Of a DNA stretch of 16,798 nt, positions 7,163 to 13,168 are shown one piece after another. The notes below the pieces were generated by a model. That model saw only the letters and a program-made list of their open reading frames with translations, ran no database searches and had not been told where the DNA came from. Both the position numbers and the translations under genes were made by a program. Each line of letters opens with the position of its first letter. Position 1 is the first letter of the stretch. This stretch comes from JALUUH01 sp964636675 (GTDB taxonomy: Bacteria > Pseudomonadota > Gammaproteobacteria > S012-40): the NCBI GenBank assembly GCA_964636675.1, contig CAZWUO010000066.1:1-16798 (forward strand), in the 5' to 3' direction.

Positions 7163-7570
7163 CTATACTTCCTGAATAATTTTATTTAAAGCCTCGGGTA
7201 TTTCCGGGCGGCCGCGTTGATTTAGGGCCGTGCCGATAATTTTACCTTTTACCATTATGCGCTGATCAGAAGTACGTAAAATATTCTGATAAAAGGCGAA
7301 TTTAATTTTAGACTCGCGTTCCAGTTTTAAGTCAACAATAAACCTGTCGCCGCTTTTTAGCGGTAATTTATAATCGAGTTCCGCGCGTACGACGACAAGA
7401 TGAATTCCGTTTTTTGCATACTCTGCGAAGTCTATCCCTGCTTGTTTCAAATATTCATGACGCGCATGTTCCAAATAGTTTTGATAAATGGCATTATTCA
7501 CAATCCCTTGGATATCACATTCATAATCTCTTACGGCTAATTCGATAGAAAATACTGTGCTTGTCATCAT
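7163..7570 (-). CDS. Acyl-CoA thioesterase, hot-dog fold (4HBT/YbgC-like)
   Basis: The 135-residue protein has the single hot-dog domain of the 4-hydroxybenzoyl-CoA thioesterase superfamily, which hydrolyses acyl-CoA in the cytoplasm. The motif RDYECDIQGIVNNAIYQNYLEHARHEYL (14-41) holds the usual catalytic Asp (D19) and the helix that follows it; RAELDYKLPLKSGD is the typical central strand pair. The natural acyl group is not predictable. Two adjacent ATGs occur; GGGAG is 4 bases before the second and only 1 before the first, so translation may begin at residue 2. No terminator is obvious between it and the gcv promoter region. Confidence 0.8.
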   Translation of the reverse strand: MMTSTVFSIELAVRDYECDIQGIVNNAIYQNYLEHARHEYLKQAGIDFAEYAKNGIHLVVVRAELDYKLPLKSGDRFIVDLKLERESKIKFAFYQNILRTSDQRIMVKGKIIGTALNQRGRPEIPEALNKIIQEV

Positions 7571-7620
7571 GCTCCCTATTGTTTTTTAAAAACTCCGTGT
7601 GTTGTTATATCAGAATAGAA

Positions 7621-7626
7621 ATTATA
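7621..7626 (-). promoter_or_regulatory. Candidate -10 box for the thioesterase gene
   Basis: A perfect TATAAT on the minus strand lies about 50 bases before the thioesterase start, in an AT-rich gap. No good -35 box is found at 16-18 bases, so this is weak support for a separate promoter. Confidence 0.3.
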
Positions 7627-7639
7627 AAGTGCTATAAAT

Positions 7640-7906
7640 TTATTTTGTTAGAAGGCCGTTACTTCGGACTGCATCTGCTATAGCTTGGCCTAATATTTGG
7701 TGCTGATTTGCATCTAAATGAATGCCATCTACCATGCTGGTATCCGTGACACAGGCGGCGTCAAAATAGTGAGTAGAATGTATTATTGCTATATTTTTAA
7801 GTTCATCAGCCAGGCCAACACAGCGTTTTTCAAACGGTAAACGATGCCTTGTATCAGGGATGATGCCCCAAGTGAGACTGTCTGAATATACGAGAATCTG
7901 ATGCAT
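7640..7906 (-). pseudogene. SGNH/GDSL esterase with internal deletion
   Basis: The 88 residues join the two ends of an SGNH-hydrolase. The N-terminus ILVYSDSLTWGIIPDTRHRL carries block I with the catalytic Ser (the usual GDSL is SDSL here). The C-terminus VDGIHLDANQHQILGQAIA carries block V with the catalytic Asp and His. Full members are about 200-220 residues, so roughly 120 residues including the oxyanion blocks II and III (Gly, Asn) are missing. The frame is kept across the deletion, around residues 29-32 (KRCVGL), where intact relatives continue KRWPG. The product is unlikely to be an active esterase. It sits between the SMP-30-like gene and the thioesterase gene, on the same strand. Confidence 0.75.
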
Positions 7907-7954
7907 AATGTTTTTTCGCCTATCGAACTCTGTAATTGAGGCATGACTTCGTCT

Positions 7955-8956
7955 TTAGTTTTCCAAAACCGAAAAAAGAACTTTTTCGATTTCGAATGTT
8001 TTGCTCGCTGGTTGTTTATTCATAAACAGTTCTAGCAGCTTACTGTGCAGAACAAATATGCCATCGTTATTTTTAGTTAAAGTGGTTGGGTAAGTATTGC
8101 GCGTAGGCATCACGGCATTGAGCTTAAAGCTATCCCAGTTATCGTTAGATAATAGCCGATATACTGCATTGCCATTTTCACGTCCTGATGGGTCAACATT
8201 CACCGCTATGAGTGTCTTATTGTCAAGCAATAGCAGGCCATCAAAACCGCTGATTTTCCATTTTTTGGATGGATTGCTAGGCACTACTTCTTTAATACTT
8301 AGCGGATTATTAAGCTCAATCTTATAGAGTTTTCCGCTATCGTAATGAGCAACAATCAAAAAGCCATCGGGGTGATATACGATTCCATTAAGGCCAAACT
8401 TTCCTGCTGCGACGTTCCACTTTGCATATTGCGCGAAAATTTCGATTTTTCCAATCGGGTCAATCTTGTAAATGACAGGAGAAAAACTATCCGTAACGTA
8501 TATATTGCCATCGTCGTCAATGGCTACATCATTTGCAAAGTGATGCTTGTTACCACCGACAGCGGATAGATTATAGTACGCCAATTCCCGTTTAGAACTC
8601 AGATCATATATTACTACACCGGCAAGTCTACCTTTGCTTGAAGCCGTGCTGTTAATGCCAACCCCTGGGTCTGCAATACACGCAATCAACCTATTGCGCT
8701 TTTCATCGACTAGCAATCCGATAACCGAGGGGAATTTTTTATTTTTGGCGAATAACGCGGTTTCCCCTTTTTGGTTTACTTTCCATATCTCCCCCTTTGC
8801 AACCGAGCTAACATAAAATATTTTCTCTTGTGCGTCAAAGCTAATTCCTTCGGGGTATAAGCCTGCATGGTTAATGACAATATTCTCACTGGCGTATAGC
8901 GACATGGATAAGCTTATGCCAATCGCCAGGCTTAATAACAAGTATCTTTTTTTCAT
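7955..8956 (-). CDS. Exported SMP-30/gluconolactonase-like beta-propeller protein
   Basis: I place the start at MKKRYLLL because GGAGA lies 5 bases upstream and the next residues form a Sec signal peptide (positively charged start, hydrophobic core, likely cleavage after SLYA). An open frame 31 codons longer begins at 9049 but would put that signal inside the protein. The mature part has repeated blade-like units such as YPEGISFDAQEKIFYVSS, HFANDVAIDDDGNIYVTDSF and LNGIVYHPDGFLIVAHYDSGKLYKI, typical of SMP-30/NHL-type six-bladed propellers. Members include lactonases and metal-dependent esterases, but many have no known substrate. It would act in the periplasm. It follows the AraC-family regulator gene by 92 bases and may be its target. 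Confidence 0.7.
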   Translation of the reverse strand: MKKRYLLLSLAIGISLSMSLYASENIVINHAGLYPEGISFDAQEKIFYVSSVAKGEIWKVNQKGETALFAKNKKFPSVIGLLVDEKRNRLIACIADPGVGINSTASSKGRLAGVVIYDLSSKRELAYYNLSAVGGNKHHFANDVAIDDDGNIYVTDSFSPVIYKIDPIGKIEIFAQYAKWNVAAGKFGLNGIVYHPDGFLIVAHYDSGKLYKIELNNPLSIKEVVPSNPSKKWKISGFDGLLLLDNKTLIAVNVDPSGRENGNAVYRLLSNDNWDSFKLNAVMPTRNTYPTTLTKNNDGIFVLHSKLLELFMNKQPASKTFEIEKVLFSVLEN

Positions 8957-9048
8957 AAAGGTCTCCGCTGCATATTTTGCTAAAATGGAGTCTAAATATA
9001 CTTGAATATGCATGCGGGTCTTCGCCTTAAACAGCCAGATTTTATACA

Positions 9049-9906
9049 TTAAGCAACAAGCGTGCGCCTAAGTTCTGTGGGCGTCATTCCAAAATGGCGC
9101 TTAAAACGCTCCCCAAACCTTGATTGAGATTGATATCCGACAGCATCTGCAATTTGGCCAATTGATTGTGTTGACTCCAGCAGCAGCGATAGTCCCTGAG
9201 AAAGCCGAGCTTCTTCCAGTAATTCACGAAAACCCGTTTCTTCAAATTGCAATTTTCTTCTTAGCGATGACTCGCTCACGCCCAAGCGAAGACAAGCCTC
9301 CTTAAGTTGCCAAGGTCGCGCAGGTTCTATAATCAGTAGCTGGAAAACTCTTTGCTTCCAACTCGGGTGCTCGCCCAATAAAATATTTCCAGCAATGCCC
9401 TCTTGCGCAAGCAGCAGCAGTAATTCTACTTGTCGGTGCTGTGCCAACTGATCATTCGTAGCGTGTCTAGAATTAGTATCAGTGACCTGCGTCAATGCCG
9501 CGACGATACTGGTTGGTGATTTAACATTCCATCGAGGTGAAATATCCCATCCTTCCAAGGATGAGCCATATATTAATCTAAAATGTTTCAATGCCTGCTG
9601 ATCAAATCGAAAACTCAGGCCTAGGTATACGGCTTGTTGTCTGTCCGGAAAGTTTCCTATCCATAATGTTGTACCTGGCGGCAATAGCAGTAAGTCTCCT
9701 TGATCAATCACTAGGCTCTTATCATTTATTTTTACCTGTTTTTGCCCGTTAACAACCATTAACAGAGTGGGTTGAAAAAATGATACGTGGCGTAATTTTT
9801 GAGGTTTATAACATCTAAAAACACTCAAACAGGATGCATACATTCCCTCTTTATCTGGGGAGTAATGCAATAAATTTTTGTTAAGCTGAGATAAACTATC
9901 AGACAT
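9049..9906 (-). CDS. AraC-family transcriptional regulator
   Basis: The 285-residue protein ends with the AraC-type double helix-turn-helix: LKEACLRLGVSESSLRRKL (about 199-217) and IGQIADAVGYQSQSRFGERFKRHFGMTPTELR (about 249-280), with the second containing the family signature. The first 180 residues look like a cupin-type sensory domain (for example the stretch VIDQGDLLLLPPGTTLWIG). It is the first gene of a minus-strand run with the SMP-30-like gene, so local control of that gene is a fair guess. The ligand is unknown. The stop codon TAA overlaps a downstream ATG (TAATG), but that ATG is probably not the real start of the next gene. Confidence 0.88.
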   Translation of the reverse strand: MSDSLSQLNKNLLHYSPDKEGMYASCLSVFRCYKPQKLRHVSFFQPTLLMVVNGQKQVKINDKSLVIDQGDLLLLPPGTTLWIGNFPDRQQAVYLGLSFRFDQQALKHFRLIYGSSLEGWDISPRWNVKSPTSIVAALTQVTDTNSRHATNDQLAQHRQVELLLLLAQEGIAGNILLGEHPSWKQRVFQLLIIEPARPWQLKEACLRLGVSESSLRRKLQFEETGFRELLEEARLSQGLSLLLESTQSIGQIADAVGYQSQSRFGERFKRHFGMTPTELRRTLVA

Positions 9907-10050
9907 TTCAGATGCTCAATTATGGTTACAATAAATTTAAATAGGTCTACCCTGACAATCCCGAACAAGGATGCGAATTATTTTGTATATTCCTGGAAAG
10001 CAAGTCATTGAGGAACTGACGCTTCCAGAACAAGGCGCGGTCTGTTGGGT

Positions 10051-10438
10051 TTAGTTTAGCGCATCCAGTTGGACGGTGTTGGTGGCATCTTCATCCTTGA
10101 GACCAAGCAAGCGATTGATCAACATCCGGCGGCCCCAAGCATCGGGTGCGCCGTCCCGGATGCAGTTGGGCATGCTTAGCCCGCTACGCCATGAATAGTA
10201 CGCTTTTAAGCGTGAATAGCATCGTTGCGAATCGTTGCAATAGCGGCTATTCCGCCTCATCGCGTCTTGCTCTTCACGCTTAAAAACGCACTCTGCATGT
10301 CGTTCAACTGCGGATTCTAGATTTAAAGAACAGGTTTTGCCCCTCTTGAGTCAGCTTACCCGCAACTACAGGCTCAGTTTCGCCGGGCAGTCAAATCCAT
10401 ACAAAGGCTTGAGTATGCTGGGGATTAGAACTCATCAT
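10051..10438 (-). pseudogene. hipA toxin kinase remnant, nonsense codon plus insertion
   Basis: Two blocks of a HipA-type Ser/Thr kinase toxin are recognisable. Starting at one of two ATGs (10438 or 10435), the N-terminus reads MSSNPQHTQAFVWI, then an in-frame TGA at 10393-10391 where relatives have Trp, then LPGETEPVVAGKLTQEGQN. The sequence is next interrupted by the palindromic element at 10162-10320. HipA then resumes as CIRDGAPDAWGRRMLINRLLGLKDEDATNTVQLDALN and stops; relatives continue with YLLQSGSDRIGALDFQ and a 300-residue kinase domain. Roughly 50 residues that normally separate the two blocks are absent. The gene follows hipB in the usual order. It cannot encode a kinase. Confidence 0.75.
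10162..10320 (-). repeat. Inverted-repeat element, copy B, inside hipA
   Basis: On the minus strand the element starts CTAGAATCCGCAGTTGAACG (from 10320) and ends GCATGCCCAACTGC (10175-10162), giving imperfect terminal repeats. A perfect 13-bp inner pair, TTTTAAGCGTGAA (10204-10216) with its complement at 10273-10285, is nested inside, and AATAGCCGCTATT sits near the centre. The outer 34 bases match copy A at 434-467 in 32 positions. It lies exactly where the hipA reading frame is broken. Confidence 0.6.
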
Positions 10439-10447
10439 CGAGCGCTT

Positions 10448-10642
10448 TTATTGGTTTGCGCACGGCTGCAGCAAGGCCAGCTTGTCTTCTGCTTGTTTGA
10501 TATGCCCCGCCAGCGATGAAGTCTCGGCATCAAAGAGCTTAACCCCCACGAGCGCTGCCAGCTCTTGAGCGGTGAGTTTGCGCTCAAGCTTGGTGGCTTC
10601 TTTGGTATAGCGCGAATAGGTTCGAGTGACTGATTTTGGCAT
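10448..10642 (-). pseudogene. hipB-like XRE antitoxin with two internal deletions
   Basis: The 64-residue frame keeps the two ends and one middle part of a HipB-type antitoxin: MPKSVTRTYSRYTKEA, then RKLTAQELA, then ALVGVKLFDAE and KQAEDKLALL. Relatives of about 100 residues have some 11 more residues between the first two parts and about 25-30 between QELA and the ALVG segment, which include the recognition helix of the HTH. Both deletions keep the frame. Without the recognition helix it should not bind the operator. It is followed at once by the hipA remnant. Confidence 0.7.
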
Positions 10643-10670
10643 GTCTGCGTCTTAATTGAATGACTTATAT

Positions 10671-10806
10671 ATGGAACTTAAAGCAATAAATAAATCTATT
10701 TAGGCATTTTTACTGGAAGATCAATCAAAAAAAGAGGTCAAGGAATATCTAAAACTGGCTGAGAAAACGGCCTATCGACTGAGTGATATGCTGGGCAATG
10801 CGTTTA
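10671..10806 (+). pseudogene. Excisionase-like helix-turn-helix fragment
   Basis: From ATG 10671 the frame reads MELKAINKSI, hits TAG at 10701, and continues to 10806. It includes KKEVKEYLKLAEKTAYRL, which resembles the helix-turn-helix of excisionase/MerR-like small DNA-binding proteins, where a VKEVAEYLKLAEKTAYRLA pattern is common. The residues after that do not follow the family. The frame is cut by the MITE at 10808. I am unsure of this call. Confidence 0.35.
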
Positions 10807-10807
10807 A

Positions 10808-10894
10808 GGGCCTGTCAAAAAATAACATGATTATATTGCGCTGAAGACGAAAGGATAGACAAGTAAGATGATCAAGTTATTTTTTGACAGACCC
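10808..10894. mobile_element. 87-bp MITE with 19-bp terminal repeats
   Basis: GGGCCTGTCAAAAAATAAC (10808-10826) and its reverse complement at 10876-10894 differ at one position. TAA flanks both sides (10805-10807 and 10895-10897), consistent with a 3-bp target duplication. The internal 49 bases are non-coding. This is the structure of a miniature inverted-repeat element mobilised in trans by a DDE transposase; I cannot name the parent IS from sequence alone. Confidence 0.8.
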
Positions 10895-11042
10895 TAAGTG
10901 TTGGAAAATGAGCTTATCGCTCTTTATTATGACACTCTCAAAAATAGGCAATACCTTCCACCTGTCCCCTTTCTTTGCCGCCTATTTCGCTGTTGGTTTT
11001 TGGTGATGTAGATATTTTTCGGTAAAACAGAGGAGAGAGATC

Positions 11043-11194
11043 ATGTTTTTTGCTATCTTTGATACATGGTTAGACCAATGCGAATAGAATTTTTCGGTGC
11101 TTTGTATCATGATCACGCGCGTGAGGATGGGCGTGAAGATATTTATCTGGAAGAAAATGATCAGAACAGTTTCATCAATGTACTTGCAGGTTGA
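11043..11194 (+). pseudogene. RAYT transposase, 5' fragment (copy 1)
   Basis: From ATG 11066 the frame gives MVRPMRIEFFGALYH and then REDGREDIYLEENDQNSFINV before a TGA at 11192. It is a diverged version of the first 40 residues of the RAYT at 12203, and the similarity starts about 20 bases before the ATG at a TGTTTTTTGC stretch. The HUH and Tyr catalytic parts are missing, so it is a dead remnant. Confidence 0.85.
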
Positions 11195-11258
11195 ATGTGG
11201 CGCACGTACACAAAAAAACCGTCACTTTCGGCAATCGTTGATATAAGCGTTATACGGC

Positions 11259-11774
11259 TTGGTAAATATTGTGGAATACGATAAGAAATATACATTCAGC
11301 AAACTTGAGTTGGCAAAAGTTCAGCTAGAAAAGGCAATTGAATTATTTCTTGAGGAGTCGGATTATGCATGTTCAATTACATTGGCTGGTGCAAGCGAGG
11401 AAATATTAGGGAAGCTTCTGATAGCAAAAGGGAAAAAACCTGAACTAAAAGAATATGCAACGCAATGTGCTGAAGATTTAAAAAACATACTGGGTGTTGA
11501 GTTACAAGAAAAGTATTTCGCAACTGAAGCAAGTTTTTTCAAAAATCATTGTAAGCACTATATAGACGGTAAGCCAATTACTATTTCTGGCTGGGCTAAA
11601 GCGTATTATGATAAACAACGGGCACTAGGGAAATCTCATCAGGCTACTATACGCGCTTTGGCATTTAAATGGATTAGGATTATTTTTAGGTGCTGGAAAG
11701 ACAAAAAACCTTATGATGAAGCAAAATATCTTTTCGCTTTGAAAAAACGTAATAGTGATCTACTTAACGTCTAA
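11259..11774 (+). CDS. Chimera: HEPN-like protein fused to IS110 transposase C-terminus
   Basis: The track start is TTG (11259); GTG at 11271 (VEYDKKYTF) is an equally good choice. Residues 1-110 resemble small all-helical proteins related to HEPN, often found with toxin or defence genes: KLELAKVQLEKAIELFLEESDYACSITLAGASEEILGKLL, then FFKNHCKHYIDGK, where KNHCKH matches a degenerate RX4-6H motif. At 11589 the sequence changes without a frame break to GWAKAYYDKQRALGKSHQATIRALAFKWIRIIFRCWKDKKPYDEAKY, which is the extreme C-terminus of IS110-family transposases. Normal HEPN-like relatives end with a different helix here. An IS110 insertion followed by deletion would explain it. The fusion is probably a non-functional product, though the open frame is intact. 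Confidence 0.6.
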   Translation: MVNIVEYDKKYTFSKLELAKVQLEKAIELFLEESDYACSITLAGASEEILGKLLIAKGKKPELKEYATQCAEDLKNILGVELQEKYFATEASFFKNHCKHYIDGKPITISGWAKAYYDKQRALGKSHQATIRALAFKWIRIIFRCWKDKKPYDEAKYLFALKKRNSDLLNV

Positions 11775-11817
11775 TTTTACTTGACGAAGTACTCAGAGTG
11801 TATCGTTAGAAGCTTTT

Positions 11818-12117
11818 TTACTCATAGTTTCGGTGATTTATTTTGTGTGAAGCATTAACTAGAAAACTTGGTGCATTGTCGTTTGTTGTCATCACGCAGC
11901 AGCGATGCCCCATAACAAACGACACCGAGCGCCACCCTAAATTATTTAGATCTGTAGTATCTGGGAACGGTGTTTCGATAAGGCCCATTACATTCTGTAA
12001 ATTCACATAATAAAGCAAATCTGTTGACTCAATAACTGATATTGCGTATTTATTAATAAGAGATTGTGTTTTGTCTAAACAAAGCTGATATATTTCTGTG
12101 ATTGTTTTTTTAACAGG
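11818..12117 (-). pseudogene. Possible 5'-truncated gene of unknown function
   Basis: A minus-strand frame stays open for about 100 codons, ending in VNASHKINHRNYE with TAA at 11818. It has no ATG near its upstream end, and its upstream end runs straight into the repeats that begin the RAYT element (12127), as if insertion had cut off the start. The recognisable stretch is LNNLGWRSVSFVMGHRCCVMTTND; I do not recognise the family. It may also be chance. Confidence 0.25.
11878..11923. repeat. Perfect 10-bp inverted repeat
   Basis: GTCGTTTGTT (11878-11887) is mirrored by AACAAACGAC (11914-11923), with CATC/GATG nested in the 26-base loop. It lies inside the uncertain minus-strand frame. Its role is unknown. 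Confidence 0.5.
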
Positions 12118-12126
12118 CCTGAATTG

Positions 12127-12164
12127 CGAAAGGGGTCACGAAAGGGGTCACACGAAAGGGGTCA
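12127..12164 (+). repeat. Three direct copies of a 12-bp motif ahead of RAYT
   Basis: CGAAAGGGGTCA occurs at 12127-12138, 12139-12150 and 12153-12164. The third copy is also the left terminal repeat of the RAYT element. Tandem duplication of the element end by slippage or repeated cutting at the end could give this. Confidence 0.85.
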
Positions 12165-12202
12165 GGTCTTGTTTTTTGCCTTTCTTATGCTATCTTTGAC
12201 GC

Positions 12203-13000
12203 ATGGCCAGACCATTACGAATAGAGTTTCCCGGTGCTTTGTATCATGTCACCTCTCGCGGGGATGGTCGTGAGGATATTTATCTGGAAAAGAATGATCA
12301 GGAGAGTTTCATCAATGTGCGTGCACAGGTATGTGAGCGTTTTAACTGGGTAGTGCATGCTTATTGTCTGATGAGCAACCATTATCACCTTCTTATTGAA
12401 ACGCCGGATGCAACGTTATCCAAAGGAATGCGCCAGCTTAATGGCGTATACACCCAGACATTTAACCGTCATCACCGTTGGGTCGGGCATGTTTTTCAGG
12501 GACGCTATAAGGCTATACTTGTCCAGAAAGAAAGCCACCTGCTGGAGCTTGCCCGGTATATTGTGCTCAACCCGGTAAGGGCAAAGATGGTACGTGCGAC
12601 AAAGGATTGGCCCTGGAGCAGCTACCGAGCAACCGCCGGGTTGAGCGCTACTCCCGGTTGGTTATATACAGACGGGTTATTATCGATGTTTGCGAAGAAC
12701 AAAAAACGGGCAATCGAACAATATCGACTGTTTGTTTCCGCAGGAAAGCACGAGCTTTCTCCCTGGCAAGGCCTGAAAAACCAGATATACCTTGGGTCAG
12801 ATAAATTTGTTGAAAAAATGCAGCGCAAAATTTCACGGAAAAAAGATGTGGATGTGGATGTGGATGTGAATGAATACCTCGCAGCTCAACGAAGACAAGT
12901 GCCGAAGTACCAAAAGAAATACCCTGAAAGAGATGTCGCTATTACCATCGCATATAAAAATGGTGGCTATAGCATGAAAGAGATTAGCGATTATTTTTGA
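12203..13000 (+). CDS. REP-associated tyrosine transposase (RAYT), C-terminally truncated
   Basis: This Y1/HUH enzyme of the RAYT group nicks single-stranded REP-like hairpins. MARPLRIEFPGALYHVTSRG is the family N-terminus. The metal-binding HUH is H60-Y61-H62 in MSNHYHLLIETP, and the catalytic Tyr is Y119 in ARYIVLNPVRAKMV. Catalytic residues are therefore complete. The frame stops at 12998 with TGA after SMKEISDYF, yet the same frame carries on with LHYSRVSRVIK, the normal C-terminal helix-turn-helix, so a Gly codon has probably become a stop. The C-terminal DNA-binding helix is lost; activity is doubtful. A GATGTG repeat (12845-12868) gives the odd DVDVDVDV stretch. The ATG is preceded by the left terminal repeat. 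Confidence 0.92.
   Translation: MARPLRIEFPGALYHVTSRGDGREDIYLEKNDQESFINVRAQVCERFNWVVHAYCLMSNHYHLLIETPDATLSKGMRQLNGVYTQTFNRHHRWVGHVFQGRYKAILVQKESHLLELARYIVLNPVRAKMVRATKDWPWSSYRATAGLSATPGWLYTDGLLSMFAKNKKRAIEQYRLFVSAGKHELSPWQGLKNQIYLGSDKFVEKMQRKISRKKDVDVDVDVNEYLAAQRRQVPKYQKKYPERDVAITIAYKNGGYSMKEISDYF
12845..12868 (+). repeat. Four tandem GATGTG units in the RAYT gene
   Basis: Four perfect 6-bp units encode Asp-Val repeats (KKDVDVDVDVNEY). The number of units may change by slippage without shifting the frame. The equivalent part is deleted in copy 3. Confidence 0.9.
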
Positions 13001-13168
13001 CTACACTATTCGCGAGTTAGTCGGGTGATAAAATCTCAAGCAAAAAGCAAGACCCGCCCCCTTTTGGTGCATTTTGCTATGGTTAAAATTATCGGTTAGT
13101 GATTCAAAAAAACGGTAAAAATTCAGATTTACCTTGTAAATTGAAACCAAACATCCTAAATTACAAGG

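Larger units (their letters stand above)
12153..13067 (+). mobile_element. RAYT element with inverted terminal repeats
   Basis: The left end CGAAAGGGGTCAGGTCTTG, followed by GTTTTTTGC (12153-12179), is mirrored imperfectly at 13040-13067, which reads GCAAAAAGCAAGACCCGCCC then CCTTTTGG. The transposase gene lies between. REP-associated transposases are normally flanked by such palindromic ends, which they bind and cut as single strands. Confidence 0.75.

Noticed and set aside
8957..9049. Longer start for the SMP-30-like gene at the TAATG overlap with the AraC gene
   Set aside because: It would add 31 residues before a clear signal peptide; a good ribosome binding site supports the later ATG.
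9973..10056. Short plus-strand frame of 27 codons reading MRIILYIPGKQVIEELTLPE onward
   Set aside because: It is very short, lacks a proper ribosome binding site and matches no family I know; it probably is chance next to the hipA remnant.
11240..11257. GCGTTATACGG before the HEPN-like gene as an integron core site
   Set aside because: The sequence does not fit GTTRRRY well and no paired RYYYAAC arm is found upstream.
12127..12164. Direct repeats as a CRISPR array
   Set aside because: Units are only 12 bp and almost adjacent, with no spacers; they are RAYT end repeats.
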